From the NCBI GenBank assembly GCA_027078475.1, contig JALWYH010000058.1, positions 1 to 62,735 on the forward strand: a DNA stretch of 62,735 nt, read 5' to 3'. The position numbers and the translations under genes are program-made. The DNA comes from Thermoproteota archaeon. GTDB lineage: Archaea > Korarchaeota > Korarchaeia > Korarchaeales > Korarchaeaceae. A model generated the notes under the pieces. The model ran no database searches and had not been told where the DNA came from. It saw only the letters and a program-made list of their open reading frames with translations. Of this stretch, positions 16,173 to 24,975 are shown piece after piece (the first letter of the stretch is position 1; every line of letters begins with the position of its first letter).

Positions 16173-16473
16173 ACACTATCTCGTACTCTCCCGGTTCCAG
16201 CTCGGCGACGGCGACCTCCTCATCGATGGTCTTCGACAGGTCGATCTCCCACTCTCCCTCACCTACCTGTCTCAAGAAGGCCTCCTCCACCATGGCGAGG
16301 GGAGATCCCTGCCCAGCCTCACTCGGCTCCGGATTATCAGTCGGTACCTCCTCAATTACCCTGTAAACGACGAATTCAAGATCCTTGGAGCCGCACTGCG
16401 GGCACGTCTCCGGCAAGGTTCTGTCAGATCCCTCTAGGTCCTCGCTGAAGCCGCAAGATCTGCAGACAAGCAT
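16132..16473 (-). CDS. Zinc-ribbon protein of the OapC/ArvC type
   Basis: A 113-residue protein with an N-terminal C4 ribbon (LVCRSCGFSEDL, then ETCPQCGSKDLEFV) and a small C-terminal beta domain with GEWEIDLSKTI and LEPGEYEIVF. This layout matches my memory of the haloarchaeal OapC/ArvC family. Position as third gene behind the DUF2073 and Era-like GTPase genes supports it. ATG at 16473 is chosen because it begins just before the ribbon; a TTG at 16485 would overlap the DUF2073 gene by 7 bases. Function is inferred from the cluster. Confidence 0.7.
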   Translation of the reverse strand: MLVCRSCGFSEDLEGSDRTLPETCPQCGSKDLEFVVYRVIEEVPTDNPEPSEAGQGSPLAMVEEAFLRQVGEGEWEIDLSKTIDEEVAVAELEPGEYEIVFKMRRAARPSFPR

Positions 16474-16478
16474 CACCT

Positions 16479-16751
16479 TCAGCAAGGCCTCACACCCAGC
16501 ACGAGCACGGAGCCCTTTCTCTTGGAGATTTTGACCCCGCCAGGGTGAATGAGGAAGGGCCCTCCTTCGAAGAGCTTCTCTATCTCCATACCTGAGGAGT
16601 CACCCTCATGCTGAGATAGGAGAGATTCCAGCGTGGACACTACCGCTTTAGGATCCACCGACCCGGCTACGACGATCCCTCCTTCCTTGAGGGTGGACAC
16701 GGCATCGTCCACTAGCTCCTCAGACAGTTCCTCTAGGAACAGAAGGTTCAT
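16479..16751 (-). CDS. DUF2073 (OapB/ArvB-like) protein
   Basis: A 90-residue soluble protein. The pattern ELVDDAVSTLKEGGIVVA followed by GMEIEKLFEGG resembles the DUF2073 family always found next to the archaeal Era-like GTPase. It is shorter than the 110-130 residues I recall for haloarchaeal members. Start ATG overlaps the GTPase stop by 4 bases. In Haloferax the products of this operon were linked to growth near an origin and to extracellular-vesicle formation; whether that holds here is unknown. Confidence 0.65.
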   Translation of the reverse strand: MNLLFLEELSEELVDDAVSTLKEGGIVVAGSVDPKAVVSTLESLLSQHEGDSSGMEIEKLFEGGPFLIHPGGVKISKRKGSVLVLGVRPC

Positions 16752-17404
16752 CCGCTGGCTACCTCCGCTATCGCCTCATAAAGCTCTTCCACGTTGTCTC
16801 CCCTCAGGGCCGATATCTTGACGACGGTGTCCTCGTTGAAGGCCTTCTCGACCCTGTGAGGCCTCGCGTAGGGCAGATCGATCTTGTTGGCGACCACGAT
16901 GTAAGGTATGCCCCTGGCCTTGAGGTTCCCGGCAATCACCCAATTGACTTGGGAGGTAGGGTCCTTCGTGGAGTCCAAGACTATGAGCGCGACATCAACC
17001 CTCTCCATGGATTTTATGGCCTCAACCACGCCCCTGGCCGCCTCAGCAGCCCTCTCGAGGGCCTCGTCCTTCTTGAACCCGTACCTCAGGAAACTCCTGT
17101 AGGTGACCCTAGTCGCTATTCCAGGTGTGTCGACCACATCCATTATGAGAGAGGACCCGTTCTTCAGCCTGAGGGAGACATTCTCCATCACGCTCACCGT
17201 CCTAGTCTCATGTGGAACCCTGCTGACAGTCCCCAACTTCTCACCAACGAAATCCATGCAGATTTTGTTAGCCAGAGTTGTCTTCCCCGAGTTGACGGGC
17301 CCGTAGATGCCCAAGATGATCCTTCTCTTCCTCCTGAACAGCCTGGAGAAGATCCAAGAGAGGAAGCCTCGACTCTGCCTGGGTTCTACCAGTCTTGCCA
17401 GCAT
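16748..17404 (-). CDS. Era-like small GTPase (OapA/ArvA-like)
   Basis: Small Ras-like GTPase with a basic, amphipathic N-terminus (RGFLSWIFSRLFRRKRR) that could touch the membrane. Motifs are Walker A GPVNSGKT near 35-42, G3 DVVDTPG, G4 NKID and G5 SALRG. Length 218 aa. It leads the three-gene operon with DUF2073 and zinc-ribbon proteins, known in Euryarchaeota as oapABC/arvABC. TATA GTTATAAAT at 17433-17441 lies 33 bp before the ATG, giving a leader of only a few bases. Confidence 0.82.
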   Translation of the reverse strand: MLARLVEPRQSRGFLSWIFSRLFRRKRRIILGIYGPVNSGKTTLANKICMDFVGEKLGTVSRVPHETRTVSVMENVSLRLKNGSSLIMDVVDTPGIATRVTYRSFLRYGFKKDEALERAAEAARGVVEAIKSMERVDVALIVLDSTKDPTSQVNWVIAGNLKARGIPYIVVANKIDLPYARPHRVEKAFNEDTVVKISALRGDNVEELYEAIAEVASG

Positions 17405-17432
17405 TTTCCCAAGGGTCTAGGCAGCGCGTGAC

Positions 17433-17441
17433 GTTATAAAT
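17433..17441 (-). promoter_or_regulatory. TATA box for the Era-like GTPase operon
   Basis: On the minus strand ATTTATAAC sits 33 bp from the ATG at 17404, predicting a start about 6 nt upstream of the coding sequence. It lies in the 76-bp gap after the end of the aCPSF2 gene. Confidence 0.6.
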
Positions 17442-17480
17442 GAGGGGAGCCAGATGTAATGCGCTCCAATTACCTAGGCC

Positions 17481-18803
17481 TCACTCCAGCTGTATGGACT
17501 CACCTAACTTAGGGATATAAGTCCTTATTCCCCTCTTCTCAAGCTTCCTTCTCAACTGCCTCATCTTCTCCGGCTCGCCGTGAACCAGTATGACCTCCTT
17601 CAATCCATTCTCACTGAGCTTAGACACGAAGTTGATCAGGTTAGGCTGGTCTGCATGAGCCGAGAAGTCCGCGAACTTGACATCGGCCTCTATCCTTATC
17701 ACGCTCCCGTCGGGCATGGGCAGGTCCCTCACCCCATCCATCAGGAGCCTCCCTCTAGTCCCTCTCACCTGATAACCGGTCAGGTATATCAGATTACCCC
17801 TCTTGGTCCCGAAGTGCTTCAGGTATGTCAGGACGGGACCACCTTGTAGCATTCCCGAGGTCGTCACTACTATGAATGGCTCGCTTAGGTCTAGAAGCTC
17901 GTCCCTGCTCCAGACCTCCTCTATGACCCTGTGATCGAACAGCCCCCTCTTGCTCTCCCTGACCCTCCTCTGGAGCTCGGGTCTCAACCACGACCAATAG
18001 ATGGAATAGTACTTGGAGACCTCCCTTATCATACCATCTACGAATACGGGAACCTCCGGGAGGAACCCCGATTCCATGTAGTGGATGAGGGTGAGGAGAA
18101 CCTCCTGCGCCCTGCCCAACGCGAAGGCGGGTACTATGGTAACCCCTCCGGACTGGGTCACGTTCCTTATATCCTCCACGAATCTGCGCTCCACCTTCTT
18201 TCTGGAGGGATGTATGTCCTGATCCCCGCCGTAGGTGCTCTCTATAACTAGGTAATCCACCTTAGGAACGTTCACATCGGCTCCTCTCAGGGTCCTAGTA
18301 TTAGATGTGTTCAGGTCACCGGTGTAGAGGAGGGAAGTGCCCTCAGGAGATCTAACGTAGATCATAGCAGATCCAAGAACATGCCCGGCGTTGTATGGTA
18401 TGACCTCCCACCCGTCCACGTCAGAGGGTACCCCATACATTATGGATCTCTCCCTCTTCTTCAGGGCCCCTATATCCTGATTGGTGAAAGGTTTTGGCTC
18501 ATCCTCCGGGAAGAGGTTGAGGAAATCCCTCAGCAGGATCTCGGACACATCCACGGTTGGCGGGGTCGCGAGGAAGCTGCAGTCCCATCTGCTCACCACA
18601 GCCGGGGCATATCCCGAGTGGTCCAAGTGCGCGTGAGTAAGGATAAGCGCAGAGACATCCCCAGACGGATCTAATGGGAACTTATCCCTGCCCTTACCGC
18701 CGAAATCAACCCCTGAGTCCAGTATGATTGATCCTCTTCCTCTTGCCACCTCTATGCTGGATCTCCCAACTCTCTCGGCGGCTCCCAAGAACCTAATACT
18801 CAT
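17481..18803 (-). CDS. Metallo-beta-lactamase/beta-CASP ribonuclease, aCPSF2-like
   Basis: RNA-cleaving beta-CASP enzyme. Metal ligands HAHLDH are at residues 57-62, with LLYTGDLN, IESTYGG, PAFALGRAQEVL and the C-terminal ADFSAHADQPNL and LVHGEPEKM motifs. At 440 aa it lacks the N-terminal KH domains of aCPSF1, so it belongs with aCPSF2 or possibly aRNase J, which differ in endo- versus 5'-exonuclease activity. ATG overlaps the purB stop as ATGA. Confidence 0.88.
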   Translation of the reverse strand: MSIRFLGAAERVGRSSIEVARGRGSIILDSGVDFGGKGRDKFPLDPSGDVSALILTHAHLDHSGYAPAVVSRWDCSFLATPPTVDVSEILLRDFLNLFPEDEPKPFTNQDIGALKKRERSIMYGVPSDVDGWEVIPYNAGHVLGSAMIYVRSPEGTSLLYTGDLNTSNTRTLRGADVNVPKVDYLVIESTYGGDQDIHPSRKKVERRFVEDIRNVTQSGGVTIVPAFALGRAQEVLLTLIHYMESGFLPEVPVFVDGMIREVSKYYSIYWSWLRPELQRRVRESKRGLFDHRVIEEVWSRDELLDLSEPFIVVTTSGMLQGGPVLTYLKHFGTKRGNLIYLTGYQVRGTRGRLLMDGVRDLPMPDGSVIRIEADVKFADFSAHADQPNLINFVSKLSENGLKEVILVHGEPEKMRQLRRKLEKRGIRTYIPKLGESIQLE

Positions 18804-20179
18804 GCCCCTCGTTTTCCACGCACCCCCTCTATGAACCTCCTGGCCCTCTCGAATTCGGCGCTGGCTATATCCTCCCCCACTCCGATGTACGTGCGGGGAT
18901 CAGACAGTCCCTCAAGCTCCTCCCTGCTCAGATACCCGGTGACCACAGGGTCCTTGGAGGCTACCCTGAAGAGTCCCTCCCTCCTATCATAAGAGAGCAT
19001 AGCTATTCTCCTCACCAGCTCGTGGGCCTCCTGCCTATTCATTCCCTTCCTCACTAGAGCTATCATGAGCCTCTCGCTCAGGGCCAGATCGGAGTACTTC
19101 ATCAGGTTCTCCATCACCCTCTCCCTGTCCACCTTCAGGTTCCTCATCACATCGGTCAGCGATATTATCTGCTCCTCCAAGAGCATGAACGTCTCGGGCA
19201 GGAAGCACCTCTCAGCTGAGCTGTTGGTCAGATCCCTCTCGTGCTCCAGCACCACGTTCTCCAACGCCGCCACGGTCAGGGACCTGACGATCCTGGCGAG
19301 TCCGCACACCTTCTCACTCTTTATGGGATTCCTCTTGTGGGGCATTGTGCTGGATCCCACTTGGTTTTCGGCCTCAAAGAACTCTTGGATCTCACCTATC
19401 TCGGTCCTGTGAAGGTTCCTTATCTCGTTGGCTATCGCCTCTAGGGAAGATGACATGACCGAGATCGAGGATATGAGGCGAGCCAGCCTGTCCCTGGGCA
19501 CGACTTGGGTACTCACCTCGGCCGGCCTCAACCCCAGCCTTCCCAGTACATCCTCCTGCAGCCTCACAGGGTCCCGCACACCCAGCTCCACAAGTGCGGC
19601 CATTGTGCCCACGGCCCCGGCTATCTTGCCGACTGCGGCATCCTCCACGGCTTCGATAAGACCCTTCGTCCCCCTCCTCACGAAGTATGACCAGAGGGCG
19701 AACTTCATCGATAATGGGATGGGATCAGCCACCACACCATGCGTTCTTCCCAGAGAGATCACTCCCCTGACCTCCTCGCCCCTCCTTACTATCTCCTCCA
19801 GCAGGTCAACTGCCCTCCTGATCAGGAGGGATCCCGCTTCTCTGATCTGAAGGGCCATGGCGGTATCCAAGACGTCGTTCGACGTCAGGCCGAGGTGGAC
19901 GTAGGCTCCTCCCATGCCGGCCTTCCTCGCCAGCACCCTGACTAGGGCCATGGTCTCATGCTTGGTGATCCTCTCCTCCTCCCTGACCTCCTCCCAGGTA
20001 ACAGACTCGGCGGCCCTCCTGACCCCCTCCACCGCCTCGCGAGGCACGAGCCCCCTGTCCGCCAGCGCCTCCACTAGGGCCACCTCCACCTTGGCCATGA
20101 GCCTCACTCTATTCTCGGGCTCAAATATCCGCCTCATTTCCTCTGATCCATATCTATAATCAATTGGATGAACCGGCAT
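18800..20179 (-). CDS. purB: Adenylosuccinate lyase
   Basis: Acts twice in purine synthesis: cleaves SAICAR and adenylosuccinate, releasing fumarate. The fumarase/ASL signature SSTMPHKRNPIKSE is clear near residue 270, with LGRTHGVVADPI upstream and LGLTSNDVLDTA. 459 aa. The start overlaps the hel308 stop by 20 bases. A metabolic gene embedded in a replication/RNA operon; nothing in the sequence explains the link. Confidence 0.95.
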   Translation of the reverse strand: MPVHPIDYRYGSEEMRRIFEPENRVRLMAKVEVALVEALADRGLVPREAVEGVRRAAESVTWEEVREEERITKHETMALVRVLARKAGMGGAYVHLGLTSNDVLDTAMALQIREAGSLLIRRAVDLLEEIVRRGEEVRGVISLGRTHGVVADPIPLSMKFALWSYFVRRGTKGLIEAVEDAAVGKIAGAVGTMAALVELGVRDPVRLQEDVLGRLGLRPAEVSTQVVPRDRLARLISSISVMSSSLEAIANEIRNLHRTEIGEIQEFFEAENQVGSSTMPHKRNPIKSEKVCGLARIVRSLTVAALENVVLEHERDLTNSSAERCFLPETFMLLEEQIISLTDVMRNLKVDRERVMENLMKYSDLALSERLMIALVRKGMNRQEAHELVRRIAMLSYDRREGLFRVASKDPVVTGYLSREELEGLSDPRTYIGVGEDIASAEFERARRFIEGVRGKRGA

Positions 20180-22271
20180 CGCTCATTGACCTCGCCCGCT
20201 CTACTATCTCCCTAGATAGATGCCTACCTATCCCCGGTAGCCTCTCCAACTCCTCCGGACTGGCTTCAGCTATATCCTTAACGGTCCTATATCCCGCCTC
20301 GAAGAGTATCCTCGCCCTCACCCTGCCGATCCCCCTTATGGAGACCAGCTGGAGCATCTCCTCGGGTATACCGTGCCTGAGCCTCATTGATAGGATCCCA
20401 AGCCAGTCCGCCAACGCGATCTTCCCCATGAGCCTGGTGATCTCTGAGAAAGCGTAGCACAGCCAGGCTCCCGTCTCAGCCAGCCCCCTCAGGTCCCCGG
20501 GTTCGATGCCAACCCTCCTCTCTATATCTCCCTCCGGAACCCCAGATATCCAGAGCTCCAAGGAGAGGGCGGCCTTGGTGATCTGAAGCAGCTCGTTGAC
20601 GGAGGATACAGGTAACTCCTCCAGAGGCAGCAGCGGCTCCATCTCCTCGAGGATATCCTCCAGTTCAGACCTGTTCCCCCTCTGGAGGGACACCCTGGGC
20701 ATGTCGGGCAGGGTGGAGAGAAGGTGAAGCACCGGGAGCTCCGGACGGCTCCCCTCCGAGAACATCCTGTCCAGCTCGTCCATCGCCTGTATCAGGAGAT
20801 GGGCGGAGGAGGGATCGATATAGAGCTCCGAGACCCTCTTTCCCACGGGAGTGGCCTCGTAACCTCCCGAATCACTAGTCAGGAAGCCCTCGCGCTCCAA
20901 GGAGGACAGGACGTATGGTAGGGACCTATCCAAGAGTGATCTGCCCCCCTGCACGTACAGGAGCGTTCTCCTGAAGACCTCATCCAGATCAGATCTCTCC
21001 ATGTACCCCCAAGAGGCCACCAGTGCCAGAACGTGGTTCCTTAACTGAGAGATGTCATAGAGCGAGGAGGTTATGGGCTCCGGATCGGAGGACAAATACC
21101 TCCTGAAAACCCTGTCAGCGTCCCTATCCCCCCTAACCACCACGAAGGCCTCACCATAGGGGTCGTACCTAGGCCTGCCCGCCCTGCCGACCATCTGCCA
21201 GAACTCCATTATCGAGATGGGGGCCATCCGTCCAAGTCTCCTGTCGAACCTCATGTAGGAGCTGATGATGACGGTCCTGGCTGGGAGGTTCACCCCAGCC
21301 GCCAGAGTCGGCGTTGCCGTTATGACCTTTATCCTCCCCGATCTGAAGGCCTGCTCCACGGCCTTCCTGAGCTCGAAGGGAAGTCCAGCGTGATGGAACG
21401 CTACCCCACCCCTCATCGACTTGGAGAGCCTCTCGACGAGTTTCGAGGACCCGTAACTCCTCAAGGAATCGCCCGCGATCTCCTCCAAATCCACTCCATC
21501 GAGATTCAACCGAGAAGACAGCTTTTCCGCCCAGGAAACAGCATCCATCCTCCTGTTGTAGAATATTATTGCCTGGCCACCGCTTTCAAGACTCTTGGTG
21601 ACGAGGGGAATCACTCCCTCACCGGGGAGGGGCTCTATCCTCCCGTCCTGATATATCAGGTGTCCAGCGTGGTACATGGCGACCCTCAGGGGAACGGGCC
21701 TCCAGTTCACCCTGATGGGGGTGGCTCCCAGCCAGGACGCCACCTCATCGAGGTTGGTGATGGTCGCGCTGAGGGCCACCCTCCTAGCATCGTCGTTGTC
21801 ATGCATGAACTTGGACACGGCCATCTCGAGGGTCGGTCCCCTGTACGGATCCCCGACGTAGTGAACCTCGTCCAGCACCAACAGGGTCAGCTGACCGAGC
21901 CATCCAGCCCCGTGCCTCTGGACTGAATCGAACTTCTCATAGGTCATAACTATGAGATCGTACTGGCCCAGGGGTTCCTCCGATGAATCGTAATCTCCTA
22001 TTGAGATCCTGACCCTGTGACGCGGGAAGACCCTCGAGAACTCCTCATACTTCTCATAGGCAAGGGACCGGAGGGGGACCAGGTAGAGGACCTTCCCTCC
22101 CCCCTCCAATTCCACGTCCATCACCATCTCGGCGGAGAGGGTCTTACCAGCCGCTGTGGGGGCGGCCAGTACGAAATTACCTCCCTCAAGCAGGCCACGA
22201 TCTAGGATCTCGCGCTGGGTCGGGTAGAGCTCTTTAACTCCCAGGCGATCGAGCAGGTCCTTCAGCCCCAT
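20160..22271 (-). CDS. hel308: Hel308-type Ski2-like DNA helicase
   Basis: Superfamily 2 helicase that unwinds forked DNA and restarts stalled replication. Q motif LYPTQ at 15-19, Walker A APTAAGKT at 37-44, DEVH at 134-137, SATITN motif III, QMVGRAGRPRYD motif VI. The C-terminal domain ends in paired helix-hairpin-helix segments (VSIRGIGRVRARILFEAGY and ERLPGIGRHLSREIVE). 703 aa, full length. It starts four bases after the MCM stop, so it is co-transcribed with the replicative helicase. Confidence 0.93.
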   Translation of the reverse strand: MGLKDLLDRLGVKELYPTQREILDRGLLEGGNFVLAAPTAAGKTLSAEMVMDVELEGGGKVLYLVPLRSLAYEKYEEFSRVFPRHRVRISIGDYDSSEEPLGQYDLIVMTYEKFDSVQRHGAGWLGQLTLLVLDEVHYVGDPYRGPTLEMAVSKFMHDNDDARRVALSATITNLDEVASWLGATPIRVNWRPVPLRVAMYHAGHLIYQDGRIEPLPGEGVIPLVTKSLESGGQAIIFYNRRMDAVSWAEKLSSRLNLDGVDLEEIAGDSLRSYGSSKLVERLSKSMRGGVAFHHAGLPFELRKAVEQAFRSGRIKVITATPTLAAGVNLPARTVIISSYMRFDRRLGRMAPISIMEFWQMVGRAGRPRYDPYGEAFVVVRGDRDADRVFRRYLSSDPEPITSSLYDISQLRNHVLALVASWGYMERSDLDEVFRRTLLYVQGGRSLLDRSLPYVLSSLEREGFLTSDSGGYEATPVGKRVSELYIDPSSAHLLIQAMDELDRMFSEGSRPELPVLHLLSTLPDMPRVSLQRGNRSELEDILEEMEPLLPLEELPVSSVNELLQITKAALSLELWISGVPEGDIERRVGIEPGDLRGLAETGAWLCYAFSEITRLMGKIALADWLGILSMRLRHGIPEEMLQLVSIRGIGRVRARILFEAGYRTVKDIAEASPEELERLPGIGRHLSREIVERARSMSDAGSSN

Positions 22272-22275
22272 CCTT

Positions 22276-24417
22276 TCATCCTTCTAGAAGGCTTATCTTG
22301 TCAATTTTAGGGAACAGTATGAGGCCATCCTCGTTCAACTTCCTTAGTATCTCCTCGATCACGTACTCCTTTCCCCTTAGGTTGAGTTTCTCGGCTGCCA
22401 TCTTCACCACCAAATCTCTATCGACCATCCTGTCATCTGATTCCTCAACCAGCTGCTTGATCAGCGAGTAGACGACCTCCCTTCTCTTAGCAGCCGTGTA
22501 GGACACTCCTGTCATGAATCCCGTTATATCCATTATGCCCGAGACGACGTCGTAGGCTGCCCCCTGGAGCATTATGTTCACCAACTTGATGGCCATCTCC
22601 GCATCCTCTACCGTCACCTCCTTCCTGAGGTGCATCCTAGCCCTGGCCTCGCTGAGCCTTATCAGCGCCTCCAGCTGCCTCGGGGTGATTGCTATGGTCT
22701 CGAATATCACATCTCCCCCCTCCTCGTCCCTGGCGATACCTTTCTTCCTCATCTCGACGTAGAACTCCTTTATCCTGCCAGCGGCCTCGTCGGTCAGCAT
22801 GGGATCTATGTTCTGCTTAGCGTAGGCTATGTACTTCTTCAGGAGAGAGGGATCTATGGGAGGCTTAGCTTCTGGATTCCTCCCCATCCTCGTAATGAGT
22901 ATGTGCTCGGCCACCATGCTGTCCGCCTCCGGCCTGGGTCTGTCCTTCATTATGAACACTAGATCGAACCTGGAGAGGATGGTCGGTGGGAGGTTTATGT
23001 TCTCGGTTATGGAAACGTAATCATCGTACCTTCCCTTCTTAGGATTCGCGGCGGCTATTATGGTCGTCCTGGCGTTCAGCGTGGCGACTATTCCGGCCTT
23101 GGCTATCGATATGGTCTGCTGCTCCATCGCCTCGTGTATGGATCTCCTGTCATCCTCGTTCATCTTGTCGAACTCGTCTATGCACGCCACTCCCCTGTCA
23201 GCTAGCACGAGGGCCCCGGCCTCTAGGGTCCATCCCCCGGTCGCCGAGTCCCTCACCACGGCTGCCGTCAATCCCGCGGCAGTTGACCCCTTGCCGGTGG
23301 TGTAGAGGCCTCTCGGCGCCAGCTGCGCGGCGTACTTCAGGAGCTGGCTCTTGGCGACCCCCGGATCCCCGACCATCAGGACGTTTATCTCACCCCTCAC
23401 CTTGGATCCATCGGCGAGGATCTTGGTGCTCCCCCCGAAGAGGGCGTAGGCTATGGCCCTTTTGACCTCTATCCAGCCGAATACCGAAGGGGCTATTGAC
23501 TTGACTATCAGATCCTCCAGATCCTGTCTGCCAGCCAGCCTCCAGATCTCCTCCTCATCCTCTGGAGTTATCTCCAGCTTCTCGTATATCCTATTCGGTA
23601 CCTCCACGTGCATGACTTCTAGGTACCTCTTGAAGATGGGTCCCTGGCCCCTCCCCTCATCCCTCCTTGCTGGCTTTATCCTTATTATCCCGGTTATCCT
23701 CACCCTGTCACCAGGCTTGACCTCATCCACTATATCGTCGGTCAGGACCCCGTCGACGTGCTCGGGCATCATCCCCGGTGGCAGATCCTCCGGTCTCTCC
23801 TGTATCCTGATGGCCCTCCACCTCACGAACTCGCTTTGCTCGTGATCAAACCTCATAGGAGCACCATCTTCAGGGCACCTCTCTGGGGGCTTGAACCTGC
23901 CACCCACCAACTCAACCTCCTCGATCCTACCGCAGGAAGTGCACACGTACACCGCCTTAACGAGCTTGTCATAGATGTCCGAAACCCTAGTAACTATCCC
24001 CTCTACCTCTATCAGCCTCCCTATCGAGAACTTCGTGATCTCCCTCAGGGATGCCTTGGTAGGAATGTTGTAGAACCTTACGTGGAAATCCCCCTCGCTA
24101 TAAATCCTGAACTTCTCCTCCCTAACTAGGTCACCCAAGAGCTCGCCCACGAGCTCCTTCAGGGCTTTAGAGGCCGCGCTCATGTGAACGGACGGACGAA
24201 CTATAATATCCTCGGCTATTTCTCTGAAGTCCGGGTTGAAGTTGTACAGGTGTGTCCAATCAACACTGAGGGATCTCTCTTGCTCTTCTATCATGTGAGC
24301 TAGGGCGTTACTGTAAATGGGCTCACCGCTCTCGTCCTCGAAGAACCTGATGAATTCCTTGTACTTCTCAACCAGCTCGTCATCATCCAGCTTCGATTGA
24401 GGGGATCCATCTGCCAT
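22276..24417 (-). CDS. mcm: Replicative DNA helicase MCM
   Basis: Hexameric helicase of archaeal replication. N-terminal A/B/C domains to about residue 280, then the AAA+ core with Walker A GDPGVAKSQL at 350-359, Walker B ACIDEFDKM at 411-419, sensor 1 AAANPKKG, arginine finger SRFDL near 482, and a C-terminal winged helix. The zinc loop shows C159-x2-C162 and C181, but the usual fourth cysteine is replaced (CPED), so metal binding may use a different ligand. Start ATG overlaps the gins stop (TAATG). Confidence 0.97.
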   Translation of the reverse strand: MADGSPQSKLDDDELVEKYKEFIRFFEDESGEPIYSNALAHMIEEQERSLSVDWTHLYNFNPDFREIAEDIIVRPSVHMSAASKALKELVGELLGDLVREEKFRIYSEGDFHVRFYNIPTKASLREITKFSIGRLIEVEGIVTRVSDIYDKLVKAVYVCTSCGRIEEVELVGGRFKPPERCPEDGAPMRFDHEQSEFVRWRAIRIQERPEDLPPGMMPEHVDGVLTDDIVDEVKPGDRVRITGIIRIKPARRDEGRGQGPIFKRYLEVMHVEVPNRIYEKLEITPEDEEEIWRLAGRQDLEDLIVKSIAPSVFGWIEVKRAIAYALFGGSTKILADGSKVRGEINVLMVGDPGVAKSQLLKYAAQLAPRGLYTTGKGSTAAGLTAAVVRDSATGGWTLEAGALVLADRGVACIDEFDKMNEDDRRSIHEAMEQQTISIAKAGIVATLNARTTIIAAANPKKGRYDDYVSITENINLPPTILSRFDLVFIMKDRPRPEADSMVAEHILITRMGRNPEAKPPIDPSLLKKYIAYAKQNIDPMLTDEAAGRIKEFYVEMRKKGIARDEEGGDVIFETIAITPRQLEALIRLSEARARMHLRKEVTVEDAEMAIKLVNIMLQGAAYDVVSGIMDITGFMTGVSYTAAKRREVVYSLIKQLVEESDDRMVDRDLVVKMAAEKLNLRGKEYVIEEILRKLNEDGLILFPKIDKISLLEG

Positions 24418-24899
24418 TACTCATCCTCCCTCATCCCTAGAAATGCGCTCATCCACCCATCGACGATCATCCTCAGAGCGTTATAAAGGATTAGCTCTTC
24501 TGGAAGGAGGTTTTTCGGGACCCTTTTGCTGGTCAGGGCGATGGAGGCCCTGAGGTGGTTTAGCATCTTGGATAATCTTCTGTTCACAAGGGATATGGCA
24601 TCTCTCCTCACTAGAGAATCCTCTGGGGACTCCTCCAATATCTCCCTTATGACCGAGTAGGTGTAGGAGGGAAGATCCAGCGGCATTAGAGAAACCTTCT
24701 CCTTATAGAGCTTCTCGCTCACCATTTTCCAGTCAAATTCCTCCACATCCGCCAGCCCCTCATCGGCAAGTATGTCGGCCAGCCATTTTGGGACCTCCGT
24801 CTCCACCCCCTTAAAGAGCCGCAATCCCAACCTCTCCAAGTTTAGATCCTGCCTCGGAGTCACCTTAACCTGATGTATCATCTCCAAGGTCCGCGCCAT
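24417..24899 (-). CDS. gins23: GINS complex subunit, Gins23-like
   Basis: Part of the archaeal CMG-like helicase assembly that joins MCM and GAN/Cdc45. A small beta B-domain comes first (GLRLFKGVETEVPKWLADILADEGLADVEE), followed by a helical A-domain. That order is Gins23 rather than Gins51. The mcm-gins23 pairing is also known in Sulfolobus. The ATG at 24899 is used; a GTG at 24929 or the ATG at 24881 are alternatives. Promoter TATA at 24946-24953 is shared with the divergent NAD kinase. Confidence 0.82.
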   Translation of the reverse strand: MARTLEMIHQVKVTPRQDLNLERLGLRLFKGVETEVPKWLADILADEGLADVEEFDWKMVSEKLYKEKVSLMPLDLPSYTYSVIREILEESPEDSLVRRDAISLVNRRLSKMLNHLRASIALTSKRVPKNLLPEELILYNALRMIVDGWMSAFLGMREDE

Positions 24900-24945
24900 T
24901 CTCTTCGATATCAACAGGGAGCACCGCACCTATCGGGAAAGTATG

Positions 24946-24953
24946 TTAAATAA
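24946..24953. promoter_or_regulatory. Bidirectional TATA box for gins23-mcm operon and NAD kinase
   Basis: TTAAATAA is centred 26 bp from the NAD kinase ATG at 24976, giving a leaderless transcript. On the other strand it predicts a start near 24923, 24 nt before the gins ATG. Confidence 0.65.
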
Positions 24954-24975
24954 GCACGACTCCCCTTCTCTCACG

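Noticed and set aside
23453-23845. 130-codon plus-strand frame inside MCM
   Set aside because: Antisense to the conserved MCM core; serine-rich translation typical of a shadow frame.
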